Part shown: piece after piece, positions 40,706 through 49,429 of the stretch
Numbering within the stretch: the stretch's first letter is position 1
Layout: the number at the start of each line of letters is the position of its first letter
Assembly (NCBI RefSeq): GCF_008122525.1
Contig: NZ_VSRV01000001.1
Span: 2,976,001-3,040,000 of the forward strand
Direction of reading: 5' to 3'
DNA length: 64,000 nucleotides
Origin: Marinomonas sp. IMCC 4694
Lineage (GTDB): Bacteria; Pseudomonadota; Gammaproteobacteria; Pseudomonadales; Marinomonadaceae
Notes under the pieces: model-generated
The model's input: the letters and a program-made list of their open reading frames with translations, nothing else
Told to the model about the DNA's origin: nothing
Databases searched by the model: none
Position numbers and translations under genes: made by a program

Positions 40706-41764
40706 ATGGCGGCCGCTGATACAAAACTTACCACATCGCAATTTCAAAGCCATTTAAAGCGTTCAAACCTTGCCTTTACTCGCTCAGGCCTAACACAAGC
40801 CGTCACGACATCGCCCAAAAGAGCCAATTTTGTTCTGCTTGATCATTTTTCAATGTCCTGTTTTTCGGTTGCGTTAGACACTTTAGTCACATTAAACATG
40901 GTATATGATCATCCGGTTTACGAATGCAAAACCTACAGCTTACAGAATTCAAAAGCTTTATCTGATGTTTCAATAGAATTGGCCACCGATGGCAAACTGC
41001 AAGACATGGTAATCGATCAGGATTCCATGCTGATTATTTGCGGTGGCTACAGGAGCGCACTAAAAGCCGAACCTATTCTGCGAAAACAGATTGCAAAAGC
41101 CGCGCAACTAAACAACCCGATTCTGGGTCTTTGGAATGGGGGCTTTTACATTGCGGACAGCAAAATACACATCGGAAACGCCATGTCGATCCATAAAGAC
41201 AACAAAGCCATTATGGAAGAACACTTTCCGGACTTAAGCGTATCTACCTCTGCTTTTACTGACGCCGGCGCGATATTAACCTGCTCTGGCCCAAACAGCG
41301 CATTGGACATGATGCTGCATTTTATTTCGACCTCTTATGGAAAAGACTACGCAGACGCCGTTGCAGAAGTCATTGGTTCCGATAGAAATAGCTCCAGCGC
41401 AAAAGTGGCCCAACATTTTTTACGCTCCGAACTCAACATACCCGATTGCGTCAAAGACTCTATTTTATTGATGGAAAATAACCTTGAAGACCTATTGGGT
41501 ATCGACGAGATAGCCGCATTGGTCGGTATTTCACGTCGCCAAATAGAGCGGCTGTTTAAGATAAACGTCGGTGTGACGCCAGCACGCTATTATTTAGAAT
41601 TACGCTTAAATCAGGCTCGTCAATTAATACAGCAATCCAGTTTAAGCATTTTTGAGATTTCGATTGCCTGTGGTTTTGTCAGTTCCGCGCATTTTAGTCG
41701 TACGTATCATCGTTTTTTTGGGCAAGCACCGATCGACACCCGCCGTACTTTTCGTGCTACTTAA
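40706..41764 (+). CDS. GlxA-type AraC-family transcriptional regulator with DJ-1/PfpI domain
   Basis: The 352-residue protein combines an N-terminal DJ-1/PfpI-like (class I glutamine amidotransferase fold) sensor domain (about 38-225: FVLLDHFSMSCFSVALDTL, MLIICGGYRS) with two C-terminal AraC helix-turn-helices (GIDEIAALVGISRRQIERLFKINVGVTPARYYLELRLNQARQLI and FEISIACGFVSSAHFSRTYHRFFG). The nucleophile position of amidases (usually Cys after a strand) reads LGLWNGGFYIAD, so the domain is non-catalytic. In this family related members control choline, carnitine or glycine betaine catabolism, but no such genes lie nearby. It has no divergent partner here. Confidence 0.93.
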   Translation: MAAADTKLTTSQFQSHLKRSNLAFTRSGLTQAVTTSPKRANFVLLDHFSMSCFSVALDTLVTLNMVYDHPVYECKTYSLQNSKALSDVSIELATDGKLQDMVIDQDSMLIICGGYRSALKAEPILRKQIAKAAQLNNPILGLWNGGFYIADSKIHIGNAMSIHKDNKAIMEEHFPDLSVSTSAFTDAGAILTCSGPNSALDMMLHFISTSYGKDYADAVAEVIGSDRNSSSAKVAQHFLRSELNIPDCVKDSILLMENNLEDLLGIDEIAALVGISRRQIERLFKINVGVTPARYYLELRLNQARQLIQQSSLSIFEISIACGFVSSAHFSRTYHRFFGQAPIDTRRTFRAT

Positions 41765-41767
41765 GAA

Positions 41768-42691
41768 TCACAAGCGCATCAAACTTTTAATATGACAAAA
41801 CGCCGCACGACCTAGGGCGTCTATGTTGTAGCCGCCTTCTAATACCGAGACCACCTTGCCACCGCAATGACGATCGGCCACGTCCATTAAAACATCGGTA
41901 ATCCAGGTAAAATCCGATTCACTTAATCGAAGCTGACCCATTGGGTCTTCTTTATGGGCATCAAAGCCTGCCGACAGCATCACTAAGTCCGGCTTAAAAG
42001 CCTCCAATGCAGGCAGTAATTGCTCAGTAATAATCGCTTGAAACGCCTCACTGCCAGACCCAGCGGCCAAGGGCATGTGCAAAATATTGTCGTGGGATGC
42101 GCCTGGATCACTGTAAGGGTAAAATGGATGCTGATAACTGGAGGCATACATAACATTCGCATCGGATTTAAAGATGTCTTCCGTGCCGTTGCCATGGTGA
42201 ACATCAAAATCAATAATGGCAACGCGCTGCAAGCCGTACTGTCGCACCGCGTGGCGCGCGCCGACGGCTATATTATTAAACAAACAAAACCCCATGGCCT
42301 TATCGTATTCTGCATGGTGGCCCGGCGGGCGAATAGCGCAAAAAGCGTTGTCCATCTCCCCCGACATCACCACATCCACCGCTTGAACGACAGAACCTGC
42401 GGCATACAAAGCGGCTTCTAACGTTTGTGGCATCATTAGGGTTTCTGGCTCTAATTCCACATGCCCTTCTTCTGGCGCGCGGTCAAAAATGGAGTTGACA
42501 TAAGCCTCATCATGCGTATCGATCAATTGCTCGCGAGTGGCGGGCTGCGCTTCCAATCGACGCAAAAAATCCATTAACTGACCCATGATTAAACGATTCT
42601 GGATCGCACCAAGACGCATAGGAGACTCCGGATGATCGTCTCCCATATTATGCTTATCGCAAGAAGTGTGTGTGATGTAAGCCGTAGTCAT
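41768..42691 (-). CDS. HDAC/acetylpolyamine amidohydrolase family deacetylase
   Basis: Zinc-dependent arginase-deacetylase fold enzyme removing acetyl groups from lysines or acetylpolyamines. The 307-residue protein has RPPGHHAEYDKAMGFCLFNNIAVGA (charge-relay His-His), the zinc ligands in IDFDVHHGNGTEDIF and SAGFDAHKEDPMG, and the closing LEGGYNIDALG. GGA precedes the ATG at 42691. It stands divergent from a PatZ-like acetyltransferase gene and convergent with the GlxA regulator, separated from the latter by three bases. The natural substrate is not known. Confidence 0.93.
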   Translation of the reverse strand: MTTAYITHTSCDKHNMGDDHPESPMRLGAIQNRLIMGQLMDFLRRLEAQPATREQLIDTHDEAYVNSIFDRAPEEGHVELEPETLMMPQTLEAALYAAGSVVQAVDVVMSGEMDNAFCAIRPPGHHAEYDKAMGFCLFNNIAVGARHAVRQYGLQRVAIIDFDVHHGNGTEDIFKSDANVMYASSYQHPFYPYSDPGASHDNILHMPLAAGSGSEAFQAIITEQLLPALEAFKPDLVMLSAGFDAHKEDPMGQLRLSESDFTWITDVLMDVADRHCGGKVVSVLEGGYNIDALGRAAFCHIKSLMRL

Positions 42692-42845
42692 CTGATATTC
42701 CAATAAGATTCTTATTTTTTTGATACTTAATTGCTCAATATCAACACAAGAGACAAAGACAATCTACCCTACCATGGTCTACCATTCGCCCAATCAAAAC
42801 CTATGGTATTGTCATAGGATGAACTCAGCATTAGGAGAATCGCCC

Positions 42846-45236
42846 GTGAGTCAACATGCCCTTCACTCTCTACTTGCGCCACAATCTATGGTGGTGCTCA
42901 CCGGCGACGATGCACACGACCCTCTTATGCTGGCGCTGCTTACCACTTTGTCCCAGGCGAAAAAATCCTGCCCGGTGTTTTTGGTTGGTTCACCGCCAGC
43001 CAACACGTTTTCTTTTCCGCTGTTTGCTCGTTTTCTCGACTTACCGACACAGCCCGACTTAGCGGTTTTAGTCGGCCAGCATAGCCAATCTACCATGGAA
43101 CAGTTGATTGCAGGCTGCGGCGCGGTAGGCATTGGCTCTTTGCTCATGCTGTCTTGGACGAGCGAAACACCCGACGCCCTCACCGCGGCATTACGTCAAC
43201 ATAATGTGCGTTTACTCGGGCCAAATAGCTTTGGGATTTGTCGACCCAAGCAAGGCGTCTTTGCTTGGCTTGGCCTCACTCAACCTTTACCTGGGCGATT
43301 AGCACTCATGTCGCAATCTGGCACCGTTGCCAGTGCCTTAGTCGATTGGGCAACGTGGCAAGGCATCGGGTTTTCACAAGTAGTGTCCATGGGAACGCCC
43401 GTGGATGTGATGCCAGCGCAAGTGTTGGACTATTTGTCGAACGACTTCGAAAGCCAAGCCATTTTGATGTATTTGCAAAAAATTGGCCGTCCAACACGCT
43501 TTCTCAGCAGCTTGCGCGCCACGGGCCGCAGTAAACCCGTAGCCGTTGTGACGGAACATTCTATCGGTGCCGATGAGCGCGTTTTAGACGCTGCCCTTAG
43601 CCGAACGGGTGCCGTTCGAGGCAAACGCTTAAACGACTTAATCGCCGCCGCCTCGGTCATGACCAACGCTCGCCGCGTCAAAGATGGCTCGTTATTAATT
43701 ATCGGTAACGGGGCTGGCCCGGGGGAATTAGCCGCCCAACGCGCCATGGAACTGGACATCGACTTACTCAAACCAGAAGGCGAACTGCGTGAGAAACTCG
43801 AAACGACCATGGCAGGACGGGGTTATATTGGCCCAGTAACGACCGTTTGGGCGAGTTGTGCTACGGATCTCTTTATCGATCTGGCCGCCGATGCGCTTAA
43901 TAATCCAGAATGCGGTGCTGTCTTACTGACGCTCAGCCCCACCGCGTTAATTGATATTGATTCGTTGTACAACCTGATCACCAAGCTGCACAGAACACAG
44001 AAAAAGCTCGTGATGGTGTGTTTGCTCGGCGGCGGTAACATGACCAACATGCGTACCCGCATTAATGAGGCGGGTATTCCAACTTTTAGGACCCCAGAAA
44101 CCGCTATTGAGGGCTTTCAGTTTTTGGTGCAATTTCAACGCAATCAATTATTAGCCAAACAAGCCCCAGACAGCCATGCGTTTCGCTTTAAAATTGATGT
44201 CTCAGAAGCAACAAACACACTGGCTCAGCTCTACAAAAATGGGCAACGCACACCGCAAGCGGACGCCCTACGGGACATTTTTGAGCTGTTTCACATTCGT
44301 ATTATTACCCGTCGCCAAGCGTCCCATCAGCTGTTTGCGCCGATCCATTTGCGGGTATTTCAAGACGCCGTATTTGGCCCCGCCATTGGGTTATCTCTGG
44401 AAGGCGCACAGCAACACAAACAAGCAGAAGCCGTGGCATTGCCACCGCTAAACACTATTTTGGCGAAGGATCTAATCCAGCGCGCATTTCCAGGGGAAGA
44501 ATCTTTCGAACTCGAAAGCCTGCTGCGCAATTTGTCCACCATGGTGTGCGAACTGCCCGAGATCGAAAACTTAGAATTAGCCGACGTGCGCATCCACGAC
44601 AGCGGCAGCGTCTACGCCGATGTCACCGCGAGCTTGCGTTCATGCAAAAATTGGCGACGCTACGAGCACCTTGCCATTCATCCTTATCCGCGCCAATGGG
44701 TGTCGGAACGAGCGCTAAAAAATGGCGACATCGCCACAATCAGACCGGTATTACCCAGAGATTCTGCGATTTTAGCGGATTTTGTCCGTAGCATGTCCCA
44801 CGAAACTCGCTACTTTCGCTTCATTTCTAGCATAGAAGAATTAACGCCGCGCATGCTATCCAGCCTGTCGCACATCGACTATGACCGAGAAATGGCGTTG
44901 CTGGCCGTGATCAATAAAGACGATCAAAACGTGCTCATCGGCACCGCTCGCTACATCGACAACTTCGATGACCAAAGCTGTGAATTTGCTGTGGTGCTAG
45001 GCGATGAATATCAAGGATTGGGATTGGCCTCGTATCTTATGCGACAACTGTTTCAAGTCGCCGCTGACAAAGGCATCAAGGTCATGAAAGGCATTGTATT
45101 AGCGGAAAACAAACACATGATCGACTTTTGCAAACACTTAGGCTTTAGCATAAAGCGAGACGAAGACGACTTCGGCCAAGTCATCGCCACCCTAAAACTC
45201 ACCCCATCGCTACTGGAGAAATGCTTAAAAAGCTAA
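42846..45236 (+). CDS. PatZ-like acyl-CoA synthetase/GNAT fusion, putative protein lysine acetyltransferase
   Basis: It resembles E. coli PatZ (YfiQ), which acetylates protein lysines with acetyl-CoA. Order: CoA-binding-like domain (about 10-130), succinyl-CoA ligase-like domains (LALMSQSGTVASALVDWATWQGIGFSQVVSMG; IIGNGAGPGELA), a shortened ATP-grasp remnant (about 460-600, RVFQDAVFGPAIGLSLEG to VALPPLN) and a C-terminal GNAT domain with the acetyl-CoA loop YQGLGLASYLM. About 80 residues expected in the ATP-grasp part are missing, including the PHKSEVQGV region, so ADP-forming synthetase activity is unlikely. The GTG at 42846 is chosen for AGGAG eight bases upstream; longer starts are possible. 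Divergent from the deacetylase gene. Confidence 0.88.
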   Translation: MSQHALHSLLAPQSMVVLTGDDAHDPLMLALLTTLSQAKKSCPVFLVGSPPANTFSFPLFARFLDLPTQPDLAVLVGQHSQSTMEQLIAGCGAVGIGSLLMLSWTSETPDALTAALRQHNVRLLGPNSFGICRPKQGVFAWLGLTQPLPGRLALMSQSGTVASALVDWATWQGIGFSQVVSMGTPVDVMPAQVLDYLSNDFESQAILMYLQKIGRPTRFLSSLRATGRSKPVAVVTEHSIGADERVLDAALSRTGAVRGKRLNDLIAAASVMTNARRVKDGSLLIIGNGAGPGELAAQRAMELDIDLLKPEGELREKLETTMAGRGYIGPVTTVWASCATDLFIDLAADALNNPECGAVLLTLSPTALIDIDSLYNLITKLHRTQKKLVMVCLLGGGNMTNMRTRINEAGIPTFRTPETAIEGFQFLVQFQRNQLLAKQAPDSHAFRFKIDVSEATNTLAQLYKNGQRTPQADALRDIFELFHIRIITRRQASHQLFAPIHLRVFQDAVFGPAIGLSLEGAQQHKQAEAVALPPLNTILAKDLIQRAFPGEESFELESLLRNLSTMVCELPEIENLELADVRIHDSGSVYADVTASLRSCKNWRRYEHLAIHPYPRQWVSERALKNGDIATIRPVLPRDSAILADFVRSMSHETRYFRFISSIEELTPRMLSSLSHIDYDREMALLAVINKDDQNVLIGTARYIDNFDDQSCEFAVVLGDEYQGLGLASYLMRQLFQVAADKGIKVMKGIVLAENKHMIDFCKHLGFSIKRDEDDFGQVIATLKLTPSLLEKCLKS

Positions 45237-45257
45237 ATTTTCTGTTTTCAGATATTT

Positions 45258-45299
45258 AGTTTTTAAGTATTCAGTTTTTAAGTATTCAGTTTTTAAGTA
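45258..45299. repeat. 15-bp tandem repeat, about 2.8 copies, covering the end of cdd
   Basis: AGTTTTTAAGTATTC occurs at 45258-45272 and 45273-45287 and again without its last three bases at 45288-45299. The stop codon of cdd (45286-45288) lies in the array, so the last codons of cytidine deaminase are made by a repeat unit; replication slippage is the simplest origin. Confidence 0.88.
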
Positions 45300-45690
45300 A
45301 GAGGTTGTCAGGCCCAAAGGAAAACGGCAGTAGTTCTTCCATGGTCAAGGTTTTGCGTACGCCGTGTTCGTCACAAATATGAATCTGGGTGTCGGCGCTG
45401 GAAAACTCACGGATCTTTTGACGGCAGCCGCCACACGGCGTCACCAAAAGGTCGCCTTTGCCCATCACGTAAATGTGTTTGATCTCTGTGTCACCGCCGA
45501 GCACCATGGCGGCTATGGCACCGGCTTCAGCGCAGGTGCCTTCTGGATAAGCCGCGTTTTCCACATTGCAGCCAGAATAAACCTCACCAGAGCGAGTCTC
45601 AATCACCGCGCCCACCTGAAAGCGGGAATAAGGCACATAGGCCTTATTCATCGCGGCATTGGCCAAAGTGAGCAAGACTTTGTTGGTCAT
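45286..45690 (-). CDS. cdd: Cytidine deaminase, homotetrameric type
   Basis: Deaminates cytidine and deoxycytidine to uridine and deoxyuridine. The 134-residue protein is the short tetrameric form. The active site is complete: SRFQVGAVIET, GCNVENAAYPEGTCAEAGAI (zinc Cys and catalytic Glu) and VTPCGGCRQKIREFS (two zinc Cys). It is the last gene of the nucleoside importer operon, one base after the second permease gene, which links the importer to pyrimidine nucleosides. Confidence 0.97.
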   Translation of the reverse strand: MTNKVLLTLANAAMNKAYVPYSRFQVGAVIETRSGEVYSGCNVENAAYPEGTCAEAGAIAAMVLGGDTEIKHIYVMGKGDLLVTPCGGCRQKIREFSSADTQIHICDEHGVRKTLTMEELLPFSFGPDNLLLKN

Positions 45691-45691
45691 A

Positions 45692-46660
45692 TCAAGCTCG
45701 CTCTTTCACGTAAGGACGACCAATGGCTTTCGGCCCCACCGCTTTGCCGATAAAGCCCGCCAACAGTAAGACAGTTAATACGTATGGTAAGACTTCGATG
45801 GCTTGTACCGGCACTTCGCCAATGCCTGGAATCACCACGCCTTGCATGCGAATCGCCACCGCGTCTAAGAAACCAAATAACAAACACGCCAGCAAGACGG
45901 GCACGGGGCGCCATTTACCAAAAATCAACGCCGCCAGCGCCATGTAGCCTTTACCGGCACTCATGTCTTTTAGGAAGCCTGCGTTGTGCGCGGTTGATAA
46001 GTAAGCCCCTGCTAAACCACACAAGATGCCACACACGATCAAAGCGCGGTAACGAATAAAAGCCACAGAGATCCCCGCAGTGTCCACCGCATGAGGGTTT
46101 TCACCGACGGCACGAAGGCGCAAACCAAAGCGAGTTTTGTAGATCACCCAATAGGTCACCGGCACCATCAAGAAAGCCAAATACACAAGAATATTATGAC
46201 CGCTCAATAAGTCCGAATAAATCAGCCCCAATACCGGCACCTCTCGCAGAGCATCGGCAAACGGAAAGGTAATTTCTAAGAAACGCGCATCGCCAGACAA
46301 AGCCGGCGTTTGCCCGCCCATACCAAACCAATGCATCGACAAAGTCACCGTTAAGCCCGCTACTATGGTATTGATCGCCACACCGGACACGATATGATCG
46401 CCACGATGGGTGATGCAGGCAAAGCCATGGATCATCGCTAAAGACACCGACGCCATAATGCCGAACAACAACCCAATCCAAGCGGAACCAAACACCGAGG
46501 CGGCAGCAGCAGCGGCAAACGCACTGCCAAGAATCTTGCCTTCTAAGCCAATGTCGACAATACCGGCCCGTTCAGAATACAGCCCTGCCAATGCGGCCAA
46601 AATCAACGGCGTGGACACACGCATCGTTGCGTCCAACATAAGTATCAATGTTTCAAACAT
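45692..46660 (-). CDS. Nucleoside-type ABC transporter permease 2
   Basis: Membrane subunit of a BMP-type importer, 322 residues with about eight helices. LAALAGLYSERAGIVDIGLEGKILGSAFAAAAA near the N terminus and VAFIRYRALIVCGILCGLAGAYLST (coupling region) followed by GKGYMALAALIFGKW are characteristic of the NupQ/YufQ-like branch. It is nine bases downstream of permease 1 and one base upstream of cdd. Confidence 0.92.
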   Translation of the reverse strand: MFETLILMLDATMRVSTPLILAALAGLYSERAGIVDIGLEGKILGSAFAAAAAASVFGSAWIGLLFGIMASVSLAMIHGFACITHRGDHIVSGVAINTIVAGLTVTLSMHWFGMGGQTPALSGDARFLEITFPFADALREVPVLGLIYSDLLSGHNILVYLAFLMVPVTYWVIYKTRFGLRLRAVGENPHAVDTAGISVAFIRYRALIVCGILCGLAGAYLSTAHNAGFLKDMSAGKGYMALAALIFGKWRPVPVLLACLLFGFLDAVAIRMQGVVIPGIGEVPVQAIEVLPYVLTVLLLAGFIGKAVGPKAIGRPYVKERA

Positions 46661-46669
46661 AGTTTTCCC

Positions 46670-47767
46670 CTACGCGACCGCTCTGCGAATAAAAAAGCCT
46701 TCGATACGATCTTTAAACATGTGTTCAAGCGCACCTGAAAACAAGATCACCAAACCTTGAATCACCACGACAATTTCTGGCGTAATGGTCGGGATTTCAA
46801 ACGCCAATTCAGCGCCACCTTGATACAGAGCACCAAACAACATGGCCGCTAAAATAATCCCAATAGGATGATTTCGTCCCATCAAAGCGACGGCGATACC
46901 GGCAAAACCATAGCCTGCGGTGAAGTTCAGCAACAAGTTATGATTCACGCCCATGATTTCATTTAGGCCAACAAAACCCGCCAAACCGCCCGAAATGAGC
47001 ATAGCCCAAATCGTGACCTTCGCCGTGTCTATGCCTGCGTAACGCGCGGCTGTCGGGTTAGTACCCAAGGTACGCAACTGATAACCCCAACGGGTATGCC
47101 ACACCAAGCCCCACACAAACACACAACATAACAGCGCCCAGATGAACGCCAAATTCAATGGCGAGTCACCGATATCAATGCCCAGTGGTGATAAGAGTTC
47201 GTGCAGATACGGCAGCCAAGCATTTTCTTCAAACGTTCGGCTATTAGGTGCCATACGGCCATCTTCTTTTAGCCAATTAACGATCAAATACACCATTAAA
47301 GAAGAAGCGATAAAGTTAAACATGATGGTGGTAATAACAATGTGACTGCCGCGACGTGCCTGCAAATACGCAGGAATATACGCCCAAGCTGCGCCAAATA
47401 TCGCAGAACCGATAATCGCCAGCGGCGCAATCACATAAAATGGCATGGTATGATCCAGCGACAGACAAATTAAGCCTACGCCCAACCCCCCAATGTACGC
47501 CTGGCCCTCGCCACCGATGTTGAACAAGCCACCTTTAAACGCCACGGAAACTGCCAAGCCGGTAAAAATCAAGTTAGTGGCATAATACAGGGTGTAACCA
47601 ATGCCTTCGTCGTACCCAAAGGCGCCGTAGATTAAGTAACCTGCGGCTTCAAGCGGGTTTTCCCCAATCGCCAAAATCACCAGACCAGACACAAGAAACG
47701 CCAGTAAGATATTCAAAATCGGAATCAGGGCAATGTTGACCCACGCCGGTACTTTTGCTTGACTCAT
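46670..47767 (-). CDS. Nucleoside-type ABC transporter permease 1
   Basis: Membrane subunit, 365 residues with about nine to ten helices, NupP/YufP-like. LIFTGLAVSVAFKGGLFNIGGEGQAYIGGLG is the hallmark segment, followed by RRGSHIVITTIMFNFIASS and GTNPTAARYAGIDTAKVTIWAMLISGGLAGFVGLNE. Its start overlaps the ATPase stop by four bases, so the genes are coupled. Confidence 0.92.
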   Translation of the reverse strand: MSQAKVPAWVNIALIPILNILLAFLVSGLVILAIGENPLEAAGYLIYGAFGYDEGIGYTLYYATNLIFTGLAVSVAFKGGLFNIGGEGQAYIGGLGVGLICLSLDHTMPFYVIAPLAIIGSAIFGAAWAYIPAYLQARRGSHIVITTIMFNFIASSLMVYLIVNWLKEDGRMAPNSRTFEENAWLPYLHELLSPLGIDIGDSPLNLAFIWALLCCVFVWGLVWHTRWGYQLRTLGTNPTAARYAGIDTAKVTIWAMLISGGLAGFVGLNEIMGVNHNLLLNFTAGYGFAGIAVALMGRNHPIGIILAAMLFGALYQGGAELAFEIPTITPEIVVVIQGLVILFSGALEHMFKDRIEGFFIRRAVA

Positions 47768-49350
47768 ACGGTGGCTCCTTGTGCATCGCTTTGCTCGCTG
47801 TTTGAGTCTGTGAAAGCATTCGCCATCATCAAGCCAAGAGTGCGTTCGTCGGCGTCTTTTGCGTCAAGTTCGCCGACCACCGCTCCGTCAAACATCACTA
47901 GGATGCGATCACTTAACGCCATAATTTCATCCAATTCTACCGACACCAGCAAAATGGCTTTGCCAGAGTCTCTGAGTTTCACGATTTGTTCGTGTATGTT
48001 TTCAATCGCACCTATGTCCACGCCGCGCGTTGGCTGGCCGATCAACAAGACGTCGGGGTTTTGTTCTACTTCTCGGGCAATCACGATCTTCTGTTGATTG
48101 CCTCCGGAAAAGTTCGCGGTTTTCAAATGCGGATTAGGCGGACGTACGTCCCATGCCGCCATTCGCGTGTTGCATTCGTCAAGCATGGCTTGGCGGTTCA
48201 TTAGAATTTTGCCGTTGTAAACATCCGAATTGTGATAACCCAGCACAGCCGCCTCGTAAGCTTCAAACCCCGTCACCAAGCCCATTTTGTGGCGATCTTC
48301 TGGCACATGAGCCATTTTCAAATCGCGCATTTGGGCCGCGTTCTTCGGCGTTTTCGCACTGATGGTTTCGCCGGCGAATTCGATCTCGCCTTCGTCCATG
48401 GTGGTAATGCCCGATAAAACGTTGAGTAATTCACTTTGTCCGTTGCCAGACACACCGGCAACACCCAAAATCTCGCCCGCACGCAGCGTTAAACTGACGT
48501 CCTTCAAGCGCTTCACGCCTTGGCTGTCAAATTGGGATAAATGCTTTGCTGACAACAACACTTGGCTTGGTTTGGCTTCGTCTTTGTTGACCGTCAGACG
48601 GACTTTTTTGCCCACCATTAATTCGGCTAGCTCTTCTTTGCTCGTGCTGGCGGTATCACGGTGCGCGACCATTTCACCTTGGCGCATCACCGACACATTG
48701 TCGGTGGACGCCATGATTTCGCGTAACTTGTGTGTGATTAATAATACGGTGACGCCCTGCTCTTTGAGGGCTTTTAGGATACGGAATAAATGATCCGCCT
48801 CTTGTGGTGTGAGTACGCCTGTAGGCTCGTCTAATATTAAAATACGAGCGCCGCGATAAAGCGCTTTGAGGATTTCCACACGCTGCTGCAGACCTACAGG
48901 TAATTCCTCGACAATGGCATCCACATCGATGTCTAGGCTGTATTCTTGTGCCAGACGTTGCAACTCGACTCGTGCTGCAACCATGCCGTTTTTCAGCAAG
49001 ACACCACCCTCGGCACCCAACATGACGTTTTCAAGCACACTGAAATTTTCCACCAGCATAAAGTGCTGATGCACCATACCGATGCCCGCCTGAATCGCGC
49101 CTTCAGAACTGCGAATATCAACGCGCTGCCCGTCTATTTCTATGTGACCGGTATCGGCTTCATAAAAGCCATAAATGATACTCATCAGAGTCGATTTACC
49201 CGCGCCGTTTTCACCGATAATACCGTGAATCGTGCCCGCAGCTACTTGTAAACAAATGTCTTTGTTGGCCTGTACGGCACCAAATCGTTTGCTAATATCG
49301 CGCAATTCAATTGCGTATGGCATGGTTTTATTCGTCATATCTAACGTCAT
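47764..49350 (-). CDS. Nucleoside-type ABC transporter ATP-binding protein (two ABC domains)
   Basis: Energises the importer, 528 residues. Domain 1 (about 10-240) has GENGAGKST, the signature-like LPVGLQQRVEILKAL and LILDEPTGVLTPQEAD. Domain 2 (about 265-510) has GVSGNGQSELLNVLSG in place of a full Walker A (as usual for this family) and FSGGNQQKIVIAREVEQNPDVLLIGQPTRGVD. The start is uncertain: ATG codons at 49350, 49338 and 49323 are in frame and none has a strong SD. It follows the binding-protein gene after a terminator. Confidence 0.92.
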   Translation of the reverse strand: MTLDMTNKTMPYAIELRDISKRFGAVQANKDICLQVAAGTIHGIIGENGAGKSTLMSIIYGFYEADTGHIEIDGQRVDIRSSEGAIQAGIGMVHQHFMLVENFSVLENVMLGAEGGVLLKNGMVAARVELQRLAQEYSLDIDVDAIVEELPVGLQQRVEILKALYRGARILILDEPTGVLTPQEADHLFRILKALKEQGVTVLLITHKLREIMASTDNVSVMRQGEMVAHRDTASTSKEELAELMVGKKVRLTVNKDEAKPSQVLLSAKHLSQFDSQGVKRLKDVSLTLRAGEILGVAGVSGNGQSELLNVLSGITTMDEGEIEFAGETISAKTPKNAAQMRDLKMAHVPEDRHKMGLVTGFEAYEAAVLGYHNSDVYNGKILMNRQAMLDECNTRMAAWDVRPPNPHLKTANFSGGNQQKIVIAREVEQNPDVLLIGQPTRGVDIGAIENIHEQIVKLRDSGKAILLVSVELDEIMALSDRILVMFDGAVVGELDAKDADERTLGLMMANAFTDSNSEQSDAQGATV

Positions 49351-49380
49351 TTATCTGCTTAAAATGGAACACTCTAAAGC

Positions 49381-49419
49381 AAAAAAAACAGCTACCCGCT
49401 CAACGCTGGCAGCTGTTTT
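49381..49419 (-). terminator. Terminator/attenuator between the BMP receptor and the ABC ATPase genes
   Basis: On the minus strand AAAACAGCTGCC and GGTAGCTGTTTT pair and are followed by further T. It probably lets the receptor be made in excess over the membrane subunits. Confidence 0.8.
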
Positions 49420-49429
49420 GTTATGCGAA

